Shown here: piece by piece, positions 35,112-42,495 of the stretch
How positions within the stretch are numbered: position 1 is the first letter of the stretch
Layout of the letters: every line of letters begins with the position of its first letter
DNA from: Propioniciclava flava
GTDB lineage: Bacteria; Actinomycetota; Actinomycetes; Propionibacteriales; Propionibacteriaceae
Direction of reading: 5' to 3'
Assembly (NCBI RefSeq): GCF_004126535.1
Contig: NZ_PPCV01000008.1
Span: 62,001-126,000, forward strand
DNA: 64,000 nucleotides
Notes under the pieces: model-generated
Seen by the model: the letters and a program-made list of their open reading frames with translations, nothing else
Told to the model about the DNA's origin: nothing
Database searches by the model: none
Program-made: the position numbers and the translations under genes

Positions 35112-36695
35112 ATGACGACCCTGCGGACCGCACGGGACGCGGCGTGGGCCCGGCAGCGGTGGCCGCGTCACTGGGCACCGCTGGTCGCGGCGGGGGCGGC
35201 GGGTGCGGCGGGGTTGATGACGGGCACGGGTGTCGCACCGCTGGGCTGGTGGCTCGCCCCACCGCTTGGCGTCATGGTGCTCACCGTCGCCGTGCACCGG
35301 AGCACGTCGCTCCGGGCTGCGGCTGCCTTGGGGCTGGCCTACGGCCTTGGCCTGTCCGGACCAACCCTGGGCTGGATGGCCGCCATCCACCCGGCCGCCC
35401 TGGTAGGGCTGCTGTTGCTCTCCTCCAGCTGGTCTGCGGTCACGGCCGTGCTGGTCCGCGCCGCCGGCCGGAGCCGCGGCTGGCCCGTACTGGCAGCCCT
35501 GGCCTGGTTGGGCGTGGAGTTCCTCGCCGCCCGCGTCCCGTTCGGCGGCTTCGGCTGGCTGCGGCTCGGCTACACCCAGATCGACTCGCCCCTGGCCGGG
35601 CTGTACCCCTTCATCGGGGTGGCCGGCGTCAGCTTCTCCGTGGTCCTCACGGGACAGCTGGGCGCCTGGATCCTGCTGGGGCCCTCCAGGCGGCGCCTGG
35701 CCTGGTCCGCGGCGTGGCTGGTCGTCGTCACCGGCGCCGCCACCGCCGGTACCGTGACCCCGACCCCGCCCCCTGACGGCGTCGTCACCGCGGGCTGGGT
35801 CCAGGGTGGCGCACCCGGCGGCGGCGTCTACGGCCTCGGCCCGCCTCGCACCATCACCACCAACCAAGCACGGGCCACCCGCGAACTGGCCGCCGCGATC
35901 GACGCCGGCCGCCTGCCGGCCCCCGACTTCGTCGTGTGGCCCGAGAACGCCACCGACCTCGACCCCGACACCGACCAGCGCACCGGCCAGCTCGTCGAGC
36001 AGTCCGTCGCGGCCGTGGGGCGTCCCGTGCTGGTCGGCGCCATCCTCGACGGTCCCGGACCCCGCCAGCGGCGAACCGCCGCCCAATGGCGCGAACCCGA
36101 CGGCCGGATCGGGCCCACCTATCAGAAACGCTCGATCGTCCCGTTCGGCGAATGGATCCCGTTCCGAGACGTGCTGCTGCCGCTGATCCCTGCCCTGCGC
36201 TACGTCGGCGCCCAGTCCGTGGCCGGCACTGATCCGGGTCTTCTCGACGTACAGCTCCCCGACGGACGCTCGATCACCCTTGGCGTGCTGGCCTGCTTCG
36301 ACGTCGCCTTCGACCCCGTCGTGCACGACCTCGCCACCGCGCAGGCCGTCATCGTGCAAAGCAACAACGCCATGTACCAGGGCACCGCCCAGATCGAGCA
36401 ACAGTTCGCCATCACCCGGGCCCGGGCAGCGGAACTGCGCCGCGACACCCTCGTCGTCACCACCAGCGGCATCACCGGACTCATCGATCCCACCGGTCGG
36501 GTCACCATGAAGGTCACCGAACCGGGTCCCGCCGTTGGAGTGGTGCAGCTCGGCCTGCGCACCGGGACCACCACCGCCAGCTGGCTCGCCACCCCCCTGG
36601 AGGTCACCGCGACCGTGGCCGCCGCGCTCTGGATCACGGCGCTCACGCTGACGCCTTCGCCGCGCAGGCGCTTTCATCCCTTGGTCGGATCTTGA
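35112..36695 (+). CDS. lnt: apolipoprotein N-acyltransferase
   Basis: 527 residues. An N-terminal set of membrane helices (about 20-215) is followed by a nitrilase-like domain. The catalytic triad is visible: Glu in VVWPENATD, Lys in YQKRSIVPFGE and Cys in LACFDVAFD. It adds the third acyl chain to lipoproteins after Lgt and signal peptidase II. Its TGA lies inside a regulator box for the following gene. Finding lgt and lnt together in a copper island suggests dedicated maturation of copper-binding lipoproteins. Confidence 0.92.
   Translation: MTTLRTARDAAWARQRWPRHWAPLVAAGAAGAAGLMTGTGVAPLGWWLAPPLGVMVLTVAVHRSTSLRAAAALGLAYGLGLSGPTLGWMAAIHPAALVGLLLLSSSWSAVTAVLVRAAGRSRGWPVLAALAWLGVEFLAARVPFGGFGWLRLGYTQIDSPLAGLYPFIGVAGVSFSVVLTGQLGAWILLGPSRRRLAWSAAWLVVVTGAATAGTVTPTPPPDGVVTAGWVQGGAPGGGVYGLGPPRTITTNQARATRELAAAIDAGRLPAPDFVVWPENATDLDPDTDQRTGQLVEQSVAAVGRPVLVGAILDGPGPRQRRTAAQWREPDGRIGPTYQKRSIVPFGEWIPFRDVLLPLIPALRYVGAQSVAGTDPGLLDVQLPDGRSITLGVLACFDVAFDPVVHDLATAQAVIVQSNNAMYQGTAQIEQQFAITRARAAELRRDTLVVTTSGITGLIDPTGRVTMKVTEPGPAVGVVQLGLRTGTTTASWLATPLEVTATVAAALWITALTLTPSPRRRFHPLVGS
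36679..36695 (+). promoter_or_regulatory. 11-bp-period direct repeat overlapping the lnt stop
   Basis: CCTTGG at 36679 and TCTTGA at 36690; the second half-site is the Ser-stop (TCT TGA) of lnt. It lies 46 bases before the next gene. Confidence 0.65.
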
Positions 36696-36741
36696 CCAGA
36701 GCCGGGCCGACACCACACCGACGTCACGCACCCTCGACGGT

Positions 36742-37203
36742 ATGGACACCAGCCTGACCGACCCCCCGGCATCTACTCTGGCCGCCGACAGCGTCACCGC
36801 GGCCACCCCGTGGCGGGCCCGCGCCGCCGGGGCGTGGGCGGCCACCCGAGCCACGTTCGGGGCCCTGCTCGGGCTCGCACCGCATGTCCTGCACCACGTC
36901 GGGTTCCTCGCCGGCGCCGCCCTCCTGACCGGCGTCGTGGGCAACACGGTGCTCTACGCAGCCGGGATGCTGCTCAGCATCCCGATGCTCAACCGCCTCC
37001 GGAAACGGTTCGGCACCTGGAAGGCGCCAGCGCTGGGGGCGATCGCCTTCACCAGCCTGTTCACACTGTCCGCGTTCGTGATCGGGCCCGCCCTCAACCC
37101 GACACCCGTCGCACCCCAGCCCGCGGCGACCACTGGCCCCACCGGCCAGCCGCTGGAGGAACACGACGGGCACCACCCAGACACGAACCAGACCAGATCT
37201 TGA
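36742..37203 (+). CDS. copper-island membrane protein of unknown function
   Basis: 153 residues. A polar N-terminus (1-38) precedes two or three membrane helices (about 45-85 and 98-116), with LGLAPHVLHHVGFLAG and RKRFGTWKAPALG between or next to them. The tail, HDGHHPD, is His-rich. The same layout recurs in proteins annotated only as hypothetical beside copper ATPases. The Ser-stop lies in the next regulator box. Confidence 0.6.
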   Translation: MDTSLTDPPASTLAADSVTAATPWRARAAGAWAATRATFGALLGLAPHVLHHVGFLAGAALLTGVVGNTVLYAAGMLLSIPMLNRLRKRFGTWKAPALGAIAFTSLFTLSAFVIGPALNPTPVAPQPAATTGPTGQPLEEHDGHHPDTNQTRS

Positions 37204-37214
37204 CCCGGCCTTGA
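37198..37214 (+). promoter_or_regulatory. 11-bp-period direct repeat overlapping a stop codon
   Basis: TCTTGA at 37198 and CCTTGA at 37209. The first half-site contains the TCT TGA end of the preceding gene. It ends 76 bases before the His-rich ORF at 37290, a distance close to that seen for other members. Confidence 0.72.
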
Positions 37215-37289
37215 CCTCCGGCTCATGCGCTGGCTGCCACGCTGGACGATCGTGACCACACCTCGCCTCGTCCCTCCGGTGGCCACCCC

Positions 37290-37376
37290 ATGAGCGGGGG
37301 TCACCATCACCACCACGGGCATGATGGGGTGGACGCCGACGTGCGCGTCTCCCGGACGGCCCGCTCGCGACACTAG
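37290..37376 (+). CDS. 28-residue His-rich ORF in front of the YibE/F gene
   Basis: MSGGHHHHHGHDGVDADV followed by ten more residues and TAG. The TAG shares a base with the GTG of the next gene (TAGTG), a coupling overlap. In relatives a His-rich segment of this kind starts the YibE/F protein itself, so this may be its N-terminus split off by a 1-base shift, or a real metal-sensing leader peptide. Confidence 0.45.
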   Translation: MSGGHHHHHGHDGVDADVRVSRTARSRH

Positions 37377-38566
37377 TGCTGTTGGCCGTCGTGGCGGCGA
37401 TCACCATGGCGGGCTTGGTGTGGTTGTGGCCCACGGAACGGGTGTTGCCGGAGGGTTCGGTGCTGACGACCGAGGGGATCGTGCCCGTGCGCGGGCAGAT
37501 CACCGCGATCGAGCCGTGCCCGGCGGCCCCGGACGCCCCGCCGACCGGGCCGGACGCCGGCGTCCAACACGCCTGCCTCGTCGCCCAGGTCGAACTCGAC
37601 CGCCGGGCGGGCGAACTCGTGGGCGTGGAGCTGGTGGGAGTGACCGCGTGGAGCGGCCTGCAGCCCGGCGACGGCGTCCACGTGGCCGAGGTCGGCGCCA
37701 CCGAGGGGGTGCCCGGGGGATGGTCGTTGATCACGGTTGACCGGATCCCGGTCCTGGCGATCTTCACGATCTTGTTCGTGGTGGCGGTGCTGGTCGTCGC
37801 CGGCCGCAAGGGCTTCTTCGGGCTGCTGGGGCTGGTGGTGTCCGGGGTGGTGCTGTTCGGGTTCATGATCCCGGCCCTCACGTCGGGACAGCCGGCTGTG
37901 TGGGTTGCGATCGTGGGGTCGACCGCCATCATGTTCGTGGTGCTCTATCTGGCCCATGGGGTGTCGTGGCGGACCACGTCAGCGTTCGTCGGCACCTGGT
38001 TGAGCCTGTTGGTGACCACCGGCCTCGGCGCGCTGGGCGTCTCGATGGCCCGGCTGAGCGGCATCTCCAGTGAGGAGACCCTCGCGCTGACCAACCTGCT
38101 CGGTGACCTCGACTTCCCTGACATCCTCACCTGTGGTCTGGTGATCGCGGACCTGGGCGTGCTGAACGACGTGACGATCACGCAGGCGTCGTCGGTGTGG
38201 GAGGTCCGGGCCGCCGGGCCGCACCTGAGCCGGGGGCAGTTGTTCGCCTCGGGCATGCGGATCGGGCGTGACCACATCGCTTCGACGATCTACACCATCG
38301 TGTTCGCGTACGCCGGCGCCGCGTTGTCGCTGTTGCTCCTGCTGTCGTTGTACGAGCAGCCGCTGAACCTGCTGCTGTCGACCGAGCAGTTCTCCGAGGA
38401 GATCATCCGCACCCTGGGCAGCGGCATCGGGCTGGTGTTGAGCGTGCCCCTGACCACCGGGGTGGCCGCTCTCACCGTCGCCGGCGCGGCTGGGGCGGCT
38501 CGCCGATCGGGTAGAGGAGCCGACGACCCCGAGCGGGCCGCCCCGGGCCCCCGGCGAGCGATCTAG
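37376..38566 (+). CDS. YibE/F-family membrane protein
   Basis: 396 residues from GTG 37376. One N-terminal helix, an extracytoplasmic domain (about 22-120), then about seven membrane helices. Family signatures are LLGDLDFPDILTCGLVIADL and GVLNDVTITQASSVWEVR, with GMRIGRDHIASTIYTIVFAY. YibE/F proteins are found near metal-resistance genes; their transport role is unknown. The N-terminal His-rich part lies in another frame just upstream. Confidence 0.85.
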   Translation: MLLAVVAAITMAGLVWLWPTERVLPEGSVLTTEGIVPVRGQITAIEPCPAAPDAPPTGPDAGVQHACLVAQVELDRRAGELVGVELVGVTAWSGLQPGDGVHVAEVGATEGVPGGWSLITVDRIPVLAIFTILFVVAVLVVAGRKGFFGLLGLVVSGVVLFGFMIPALTSGQPAVWVAIVGSTAIMFVVLYLAHGVSWRTTSAFVGTWLSLLVTTGLGALGVSMARLSGISSEETLALTNLLGDLDFPDILTCGLVIADLGVLNDVTITQASSVWEVRAAGPHLSRGQLFASGMRIGRDHIASTIYTIVFAYAGAALSLLLLLSLYEQPLNLLLSTEQFSEEIIRTLGSGIGLVLSVPLTTGVAALTVAGAAGAARRSGRGADDPERAAPGPRRAI

Positions 38567-38585
38567 GTCAAGGTATGGCCAAGCT

Positions 38586-38602
38586 TCGTTGCGCAGCCTT
38601 GA
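38586..38602 (+). promoter_or_regulatory. weak copy of the 11-bp direct repeat
   Basis: TCGTTG at 38586 and CCTTGA at 38597. Only the second half-site is good. It lies 65 bases before the DUF305 lipoprotein, at the same distance as better copies before other genes. Confidence 0.35.
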
Positions 38603-38666
38603 AAGACGGCGGGTGCCCCGCTTCCCTCGGGGGTGCGGCCGATTGTCTGCGAGAAACAGGAGAACC

Positions 38667-39287
38667 ATGAGCGCAACACCGAAGTGGGTCACGATCGTGA
38701 TGGGCGCCGCGGTAGCGGCGACCATGCTGGGGGCGTGCTCGGCCACGCCGGCGGCCACTCCCAGCCCAGCCTTGACGACAGCAGGGTCAGCGAACCCGAG
38801 CAATGCGGCCGCCCACAACGAGGCAGACACGGCGTTCGCGCAGATGATGATCGTGCACCACCAGGGTGCGATCGAGATGGCCGACCTCGCCGCCCAGCAG
38901 GCCCAGAGCGCGGACGTCCAGGCCCTGGCCGAACGCATCTCGGCGGCTCAGGGCCCCGAGATCGAGACCATGAGCGGCTGGCTTTCGGCGTGGGGCGAGG
39001 ATCCGATGCCGGCCGACAGCGACATGGCCGGGATGGACCACTCGGGCATGGACATGGACGGCAGAAGCCAGGAAGAGGTGATGGCCGAGCTGCGAGGCTT
39101 ATCGGGCGCCGACTTCGACCGGCAGTTTCTCACCTCGATGATCGCCCACCATCAAGGAGCGATCGAGATGGCCCAGACCCAACTCGCCGACGGCCGGGAC
39201 CCGCAAGCCATCGAGCTGGCGCAGAAGATCATCGCCGACCAGGAAGCAGAGATCGAGGAGATGCAGGGATTGCTCGCATCAGCGTAG
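38667..39287 (+). CDS. DUF305 lipoprotein, two repeats
   Basis: 206 residues from ATG 38667 with AGGAG 6 bases upstream. A lipobox, MLGAC (Cys at about 24), indicates lipid anchoring. Two DUF305 units follow: FAQMMIVHHQGAIEMADLAA and FLTSMIAHHQGAIEMAQTQL, each with the His-His pair. A Met/His loop (MAGMDHSGMDMDG) lies between them. Likely an extracytoplasmic copper buffer and a substrate for the island's Lgt and Lnt. A perfect hairpin terminator follows. Confidence 0.92.
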   Translation: MSATPKWVTIVMGAAVAATMLGACSATPAATPSPALTTAGSANPSNAAAHNEADTAFAQMMIVHHQGAIEMADLAAQQAQSADVQALAERISAAQGPEIETMSGWLSAWGEDPMPADSDMAGMDHSGMDMDGRSQEEVMAELRGLSGADFDRQFLTSMIAHHQGAIEMAQTQLADGRDPQAIELAQKIIADQEAEIEEMQGLLASA

Positions 39288-39300
39288 GAACCCGACCGTG

Positions 39301-39333
39301 GCGAGGGGCCGGCAGGTGCTGCCGGCCCCTCGC
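39301..39333. terminator. perfect 15-bp hairpin terminator
   Basis: GCGAGGGGCCGGCAG (39301-39315) and its exact complement (39319-39333) with a 3-base loop, 14 bases after the DUF305 lipoprotein stop. Confidence 0.88.
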
Positions 39334-39373
39334 CCTCGGACGACCGCACATGCTGTTCTCAGGCCAGACGAGA

Positions 39374-39390
39374 TCTTGAGGCTGCCTTGA
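39374..39390 (+). promoter_or_regulatory. 11-bp-period direct repeat (putative regulator box)
   Basis: TCTTGA at 39374 and CCTTGA at 39385. Only 27 bases separate it from ATG 39418, against 46-93 elsewhere, so the downstream gene may actually start later (ATG 39490). Confidence 0.7.
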
Positions 39391-39417
39391 CCGGTCCCCC
39401 CGGTGAGGGGAACCACC

Positions 39418-39741
39418 ATGGTCGTCGTGAACACGACGAACAACACTTGGGCCCGGGTCGGCCACCAGACCGACCGGGCTGCGTCGCCCATGGTCACCGT
39501 GGTAACCGCAGAGGCCTGCCACCTCTGTGAGGACGCCCACACGGAACTCCTGAACCGCGCGACCCAAGGGCAGCTACTGCTCGACCAGGTGGACGCCGAA
39601 TCACCGCAGGGCCAGAAGCTCCTCCATCAACACCGCCCGGCCATGTTCCCCCTCGTGCTGCTCGACGGCGCGTTCCTCAGCGCCGGACGCCTCCCGCGCC
39701 GCAAGCTCGACCGCGCCCTCGCGGCACGGAAGGCCTCGTGA
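39418..39741 (+). CDS. thioredoxin/glutaredoxin-like CxxC protein
   Basis: 107 residues from ATG 39418 (GAGGGG upstream), or 83 from ATG 39490. The core VTVVTAEACHLCEDAHTELL has the redox Cys-His-Leu-Cys after a beta strand, and MFPLVLLDGAFL supplies the cis-Pro strand-like region. It probably passes electrons to or from a thiol partner. Its TGA overlaps the ATG of the CcdA-like gene, so they are coupled. Confidence 0.82.
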   Translation: MVVVNTTNNTWARVGHQTDRAASPMVTVVTAEACHLCEDAHTELLNRATQGQLLLDQVDAESPQGQKLLHQHRPAMFPLVLLDGAFLSAGRLPRRKLDRALAARKAS

Positions 39742-40718
39742 TGGGCTCGGAACTCCTGGCAACTGGCAGCATCCTGGCCGCCTTCTTCGCGGGCACGGTG
39801 GCACTGTTCGCACCCTGCTGCATCGTCTTCCTCGCCCCGTCGTACCTGGCTGCTGCGGTCAAGAACAACCGGTGGCGCCTCCTCCCGCTGACCTTCGTCT
39901 TCGCGGCAGGCCTGGCGCTCGTCCTGGTCCCGATCACGCTCGGGGTGAGTCTGCTGGCCGGTGCGATCGCCAAGTACCACGTGATCCTGTACTGGGCCGG
40001 TGGCCTGCTCATGATCGGCCTCGGCCTGCTGGCCCTCAGCGGCCGGATGTGGTCGATGCCGTCGATGCTGCGCGCCCCCGACACCACCCGCGGCGACACT
40101 GCGACCTTCTTCAGCCTCGGCGTGTTCTCCGGGATCGCGTCCAGCTGCTGCGCCCCCGTCCTGGCAGGCGTGATGACCCTGTCCGCTCTCTCCGGCAACC
40201 CGCTCGGCGGCCTGGTCCTCGGGCTGGCGTTCGTGTTCGGCATGGTCATCCCGCTGCTCGTCATGGCACTCGTGTGGGACGCCGCCCGCCTCAACGAACG
40301 ACGCTGGGGCCGGGCGAAGCCCATCAGGGTGACCGTCGCCGGCCGCACGCTGCACACCAACAGCGTGAACCTGCTCGTCGCGGTCGCCTTCGTCATCATG
40401 GGCGTCTGGGTCATCACCCTCGCTGGCACGGCGACGATGACCGGGTCGGGCACCTGGGTGCAGCTCGCCGCCGGCGACTGGGTCACCCAAGCCGCGCAGG
40501 CCGTCCTCGGCTGGCTTGCCCCGGTCCCTGAGCCCGTCCTCGGCCTCGCCTTGTTGGGGCTGGCCGGGGTGTTCGTGTGGACCACGCTCCGCGACCGCCG
40601 CCGCGACGCGCGCCAGGGAGCCGAAGAGCACGCCGACGCCGACCCCACCCTGCCGCACTGCCACAGCACGACCGACGCCGACCACCCGATCGCCGACCAC
40701 GACACCGCGAGGAACTGA
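39741..40718 (+). CDS. CcdA/DsbD-family thiol-disulfide membrane transporter
   Basis: 325 residues from ATG 39741, with about seven membrane helices. Paired Cys residues lie in VALFAPCCIVFLAPSYLAAA and SGIASSCCAPVLAGVM, the two intramembrane redox centres of this family. It carries reducing equivalents across the membrane. The C-terminal tail is polar and His/Asp-rich (HADADPTLPHCHS). It sits between a cytoplasmic thioredoxin-like protein and a membrane-anchored peroxiredoxin-like protein, which suggests a relay. Confidence 0.88.
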   Translation: MGSELLATGSILAAFFAGTVALFAPCCIVFLAPSYLAAAVKNNRWRLLPLTFVFAAGLALVLVPITLGVSLLAGAIAKYHVILYWAGGLLMIGLGLLALSGRMWSMPSMLRAPDTTRGDTATFFSLGVFSGIASSCCAPVLAGVMTLSALSGNPLGGLVLGLAFVFGMVIPLLVMALVWDAARLNERRWGRAKPIRVTVAGRTLHTNSVNLLVAVAFVIMGVWVITLAGTATMTGSGTWVQLAAGDWVTQAAQAVLGWLAPVPEPVLGLALLGLAGVFVWTTLRDRRRDARQGAEEHADADPTLPHCHSTTDADHPIADHDTARN

Positions 40719-40723
40719 CGACC

Positions 40724-41344
40724 ATGCCCAGCAACCAGCGCACCACCATCAGCCGCCGGCAACAGCTCCGAGACCAACGGGCACGAGAATCAGCCAAGGA
40801 GACCAAGCGTCGCCGCCTGTTCAGAATCGCGACCGGGCTGCTGACCACGCTCATCGTCGCCCTCGTGGGGTTCGGCCTGTGGAGCGCCCGCCCCGTCGAG
40901 GGTGGCCCGTCCGGCCAGGCGCCCGCGTTCACCCTGCCGACGACCGCGGGCACCACCGTGTCCCTGGCCGACTACCGCGGCCAGCCCGTGATCCTCTACT
41001 TCAACGAGGGCGCCGGCTGCGGCTCCTGCACCCAGCAGATGGCCCTCATCGAGCAGGAGCCGGGCTTCGCCGCAGCCGGCATCACCGTGCTCCCCATCGT
41101 GATGAACACCGCCGCCCAGATCCAACCCGACCTGGACCGCTTCGGCGTCACCACCCCCTACCTGCTCGACGACGGCACGGTCTCGAAGGCCTACGACACC
41201 CTCGACAAGGGCATGCACCCAGGCCTGCCCGGGCACGGCTTCGTCCTGATCGACGCCGACGGCAACCAGGTCTGGGAGGGAAACTACCCCTCCATGTGGC
41301 TCGACCCCGCCGAACTCCTGCACGAAGCCACCAGCCGCCTGTGA
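40724..41344 (+). CDS. membrane-anchored peroxiredoxin/thioredoxin-fold protein
   Basis: 206 residues. A basic N-terminus and one membrane helix (about 36-54) are followed by an AhpC/TSA-like domain facing outward: APAFTLPTTAGTTVSLADYR, then FNEGAGCGSCTQQMALIE with Cys-Gly-Ser-Cys, and GFVLIDADGNQVWEGNY. It begins 5 bases after the CcdA-like gene, so it probably receives electrons from it and reduces extracytoplasmic thiols or peroxides. Confidence 0.85.
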   Translation: MPSNQRTTISRRQQLRDQRARESAKETKRRRLFRIATGLLTTLIVALVGFGLWSARPVEGGPSGQAPAFTLPTTAGTTVSLADYRGQPVILYFNEGAGCGSCTQQMALIEQEPGFAAAGITVLPIVMNTAAQIQPDLDRFGVTTPYLLDDGTVSKAYDTLDKGMHPGLPGHGFVLIDADGNQVWEGNYPSMWLDPAELLHEATSRL

Positions 41345-41369
41345 ACGGGCGCGAACGCTGCGCCGCCGA

Positions 41370-41386
41370 CCTTGTAGCGATCTTGA
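41370..41386 (+). promoter_or_regulatory. 11-bp-period direct repeat (putative regulator box)
   Basis: CCTTGT at 41370 and TCTTGA at 41381, 73 bases before the SHOCT-domain gene. Confidence 0.65.
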
Positions 41387-41459
41387 CCGACCGCAGACGG
41401 GCCGCACGCCGTTCACGCACCACCCTGGCCCTAAGGCCAGCTCAAGAAGGGAACCAATA

Positions 41460-41702
41460 ATGATGTGGGGAGACAACAGCGGCTGGGGGATGTGGTTGGG
41501 AATGGGGATCAGCACGCTCATCCTCGTCGTCCTGATCGCTCTGTTGGTGTGGTCCATCAGCAGGATCGGCCGCGTCGAGGCGCCCAGGCCCCAGCGCGAG
41601 CGGCCGACCGCGTTGGAGCTGCTGGACGAACGCCTCGCTCGCGGGGAGATCGAACCCGACGACTACCAGCAGCGCCGACGGATCCTCGACGACCAACGCT
41701 GA
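41460..41702 (+). CDS. SHOCT-domain membrane protein
   Basis: 80 residues. MMWGDNSGWGMWLGMG opens into one membrane helix (about 16-34). The tail TALELLDERLARGEIEPDDY carries the SHOCT signature (Leu-Asp-Glu-Arg-x-Ala-x-Gly-Glu-Ile). Such proteins are common in copper and stress clusters. Start ATG 41460 or 41463, after AAGAAGGGA. Confidence 0.82.
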   Translation: MMWGDNSGWGMWLGMGISTLILVVLIALLVWSISRIGRVEAPRPQRERPTALELLDERLARGEIEPDDYQQRRRILDDQR

Positions 41703-41765
41703 ACCCTGCCGGGGGGGGCGCCGACCCGCCCCCCTGCATGCCACGAACTACCCAAGGAGCGCACC

Positions 41766-42053
41766 GTGACGAGGACTACGATCAGGAGAGTCAGCACCTT
41801 CGGGGTGAGCGGTCTGACCTGCCCGGACTGCCTCGTCCTGCTCATGGAGCGCGTCCGACAACAGCCCGGGGTTCGGGAGGTGACCGTCGACCTTGAGCCT
41901 GCGGGTGAATCGTCCCTCACGATCGCCCCCGCGGAAGCCGTGAGCGCCGAGGAAATCCGAGCCCTGGTCGACGAGATCGGCTTCGACTACATCGCCCGCC
42001 GCAGTCACCGCCGGCCCCCCGTGGACAGGACGCTCGCTCGTGATCTCCCCTGA
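41766..42053 (+). CDS. heavy-metal-associated (HMA) domain protein
   Basis: 95 residues from GTG 41766, with AAGGAG 7 bases upstream. FGVSGLTCPDCLVLLMERVR is the HMA metal site (Cys-Pro-Asp-Cys) followed by the first helix, and GVREVTVDLEPAG, ALVDEIGFDYIAR complete the ferredoxin-like fold. A copper or mercury chaperone is likely. The last 20 residues extend beyond the fold. Confidence 0.85.
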   Translation: MTRTTIRRVSTFGVSGLTCPDCLVLLMERVRQQPGVREVTVDLEPAGESSLTIAPAEAVSAEEIRALVDEIGFDYIARRSHRRPPVDRTLARDLP

Positions 42054-42122
42054 TCCACAGCAAAGCTGGCGGACCCGAGTTCACGCACCTGCCCTGACGC
42101 CCGCCCTGGACAGAGCACCAGC

Positions 42123-42209
42123 ATGAGCGCCGACCACGCCCACGCGTCGCAGGGCACCCATCGCAGCAAGCTCACGATCGTGGTCGGGATCACTGCCCCG
42201 TCGGCGTGA
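42123..42209 (+). pseudogene. N-terminal stub of a CDF-type cation efflux gene
   Basis: MSADHAHASQGTHRSKLTIV then a few residues and TGA. A His-rich start followed by HRxxLTIVxGIT is how ZitB-type CDF proteins begin. The frame diverges after about 24 codons, so the gene was cut here. The next 286 bases (42210-42495) contain nothing I recognise. This marks the right edge of the copper island. Confidence 0.45.
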
Positions 42210-42495
42210 GGAATTGCATGGTCAACACCTACCGGATCGCGCGAGCTCTGGCTGCCATGCCGCCCCCGCGGCGGCAGATCCGGTTGTTCGGCACACGCTC
42301 AGAGCGATCCCGGTGACGGCGGCGGACTCCCCAGTCGACTCAGCACCACACGGTCTGCAGGGCCGTCGTGAACGTATCCTGCCCCGCGCAGGGGCCCTCC
42401 GGAACGGTTCCGTACAAAGATCCACGTTCAAGCCAGCGAGCGTCTCGGATGGCCCGCGCGTCGATCTGCGACGTGCGCACAGGCCGAGAGTTCGG

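Noticed and set aside
35004-36947. A 647-codon minus-strand frame opposite lgt and lnt.
   Set aside because: Composition is Gly/Arg/Asp-rich with no recognisable domain; the plus strand holds lnt with its full catalytic triad.
38586-38602. Counting TCGTTG/CCTTGA as a full member of the copper box set.
   Set aside because: One half-site is poor; kept only as a low-confidence feature because of its position.
42210-42495. Short open frames in the gap before the Ser/Thr kinase.
   Set aside because: No ribosome-binding site, no recognisable domain and no codon bias that persists; treated as non-coding debris at the island edge.
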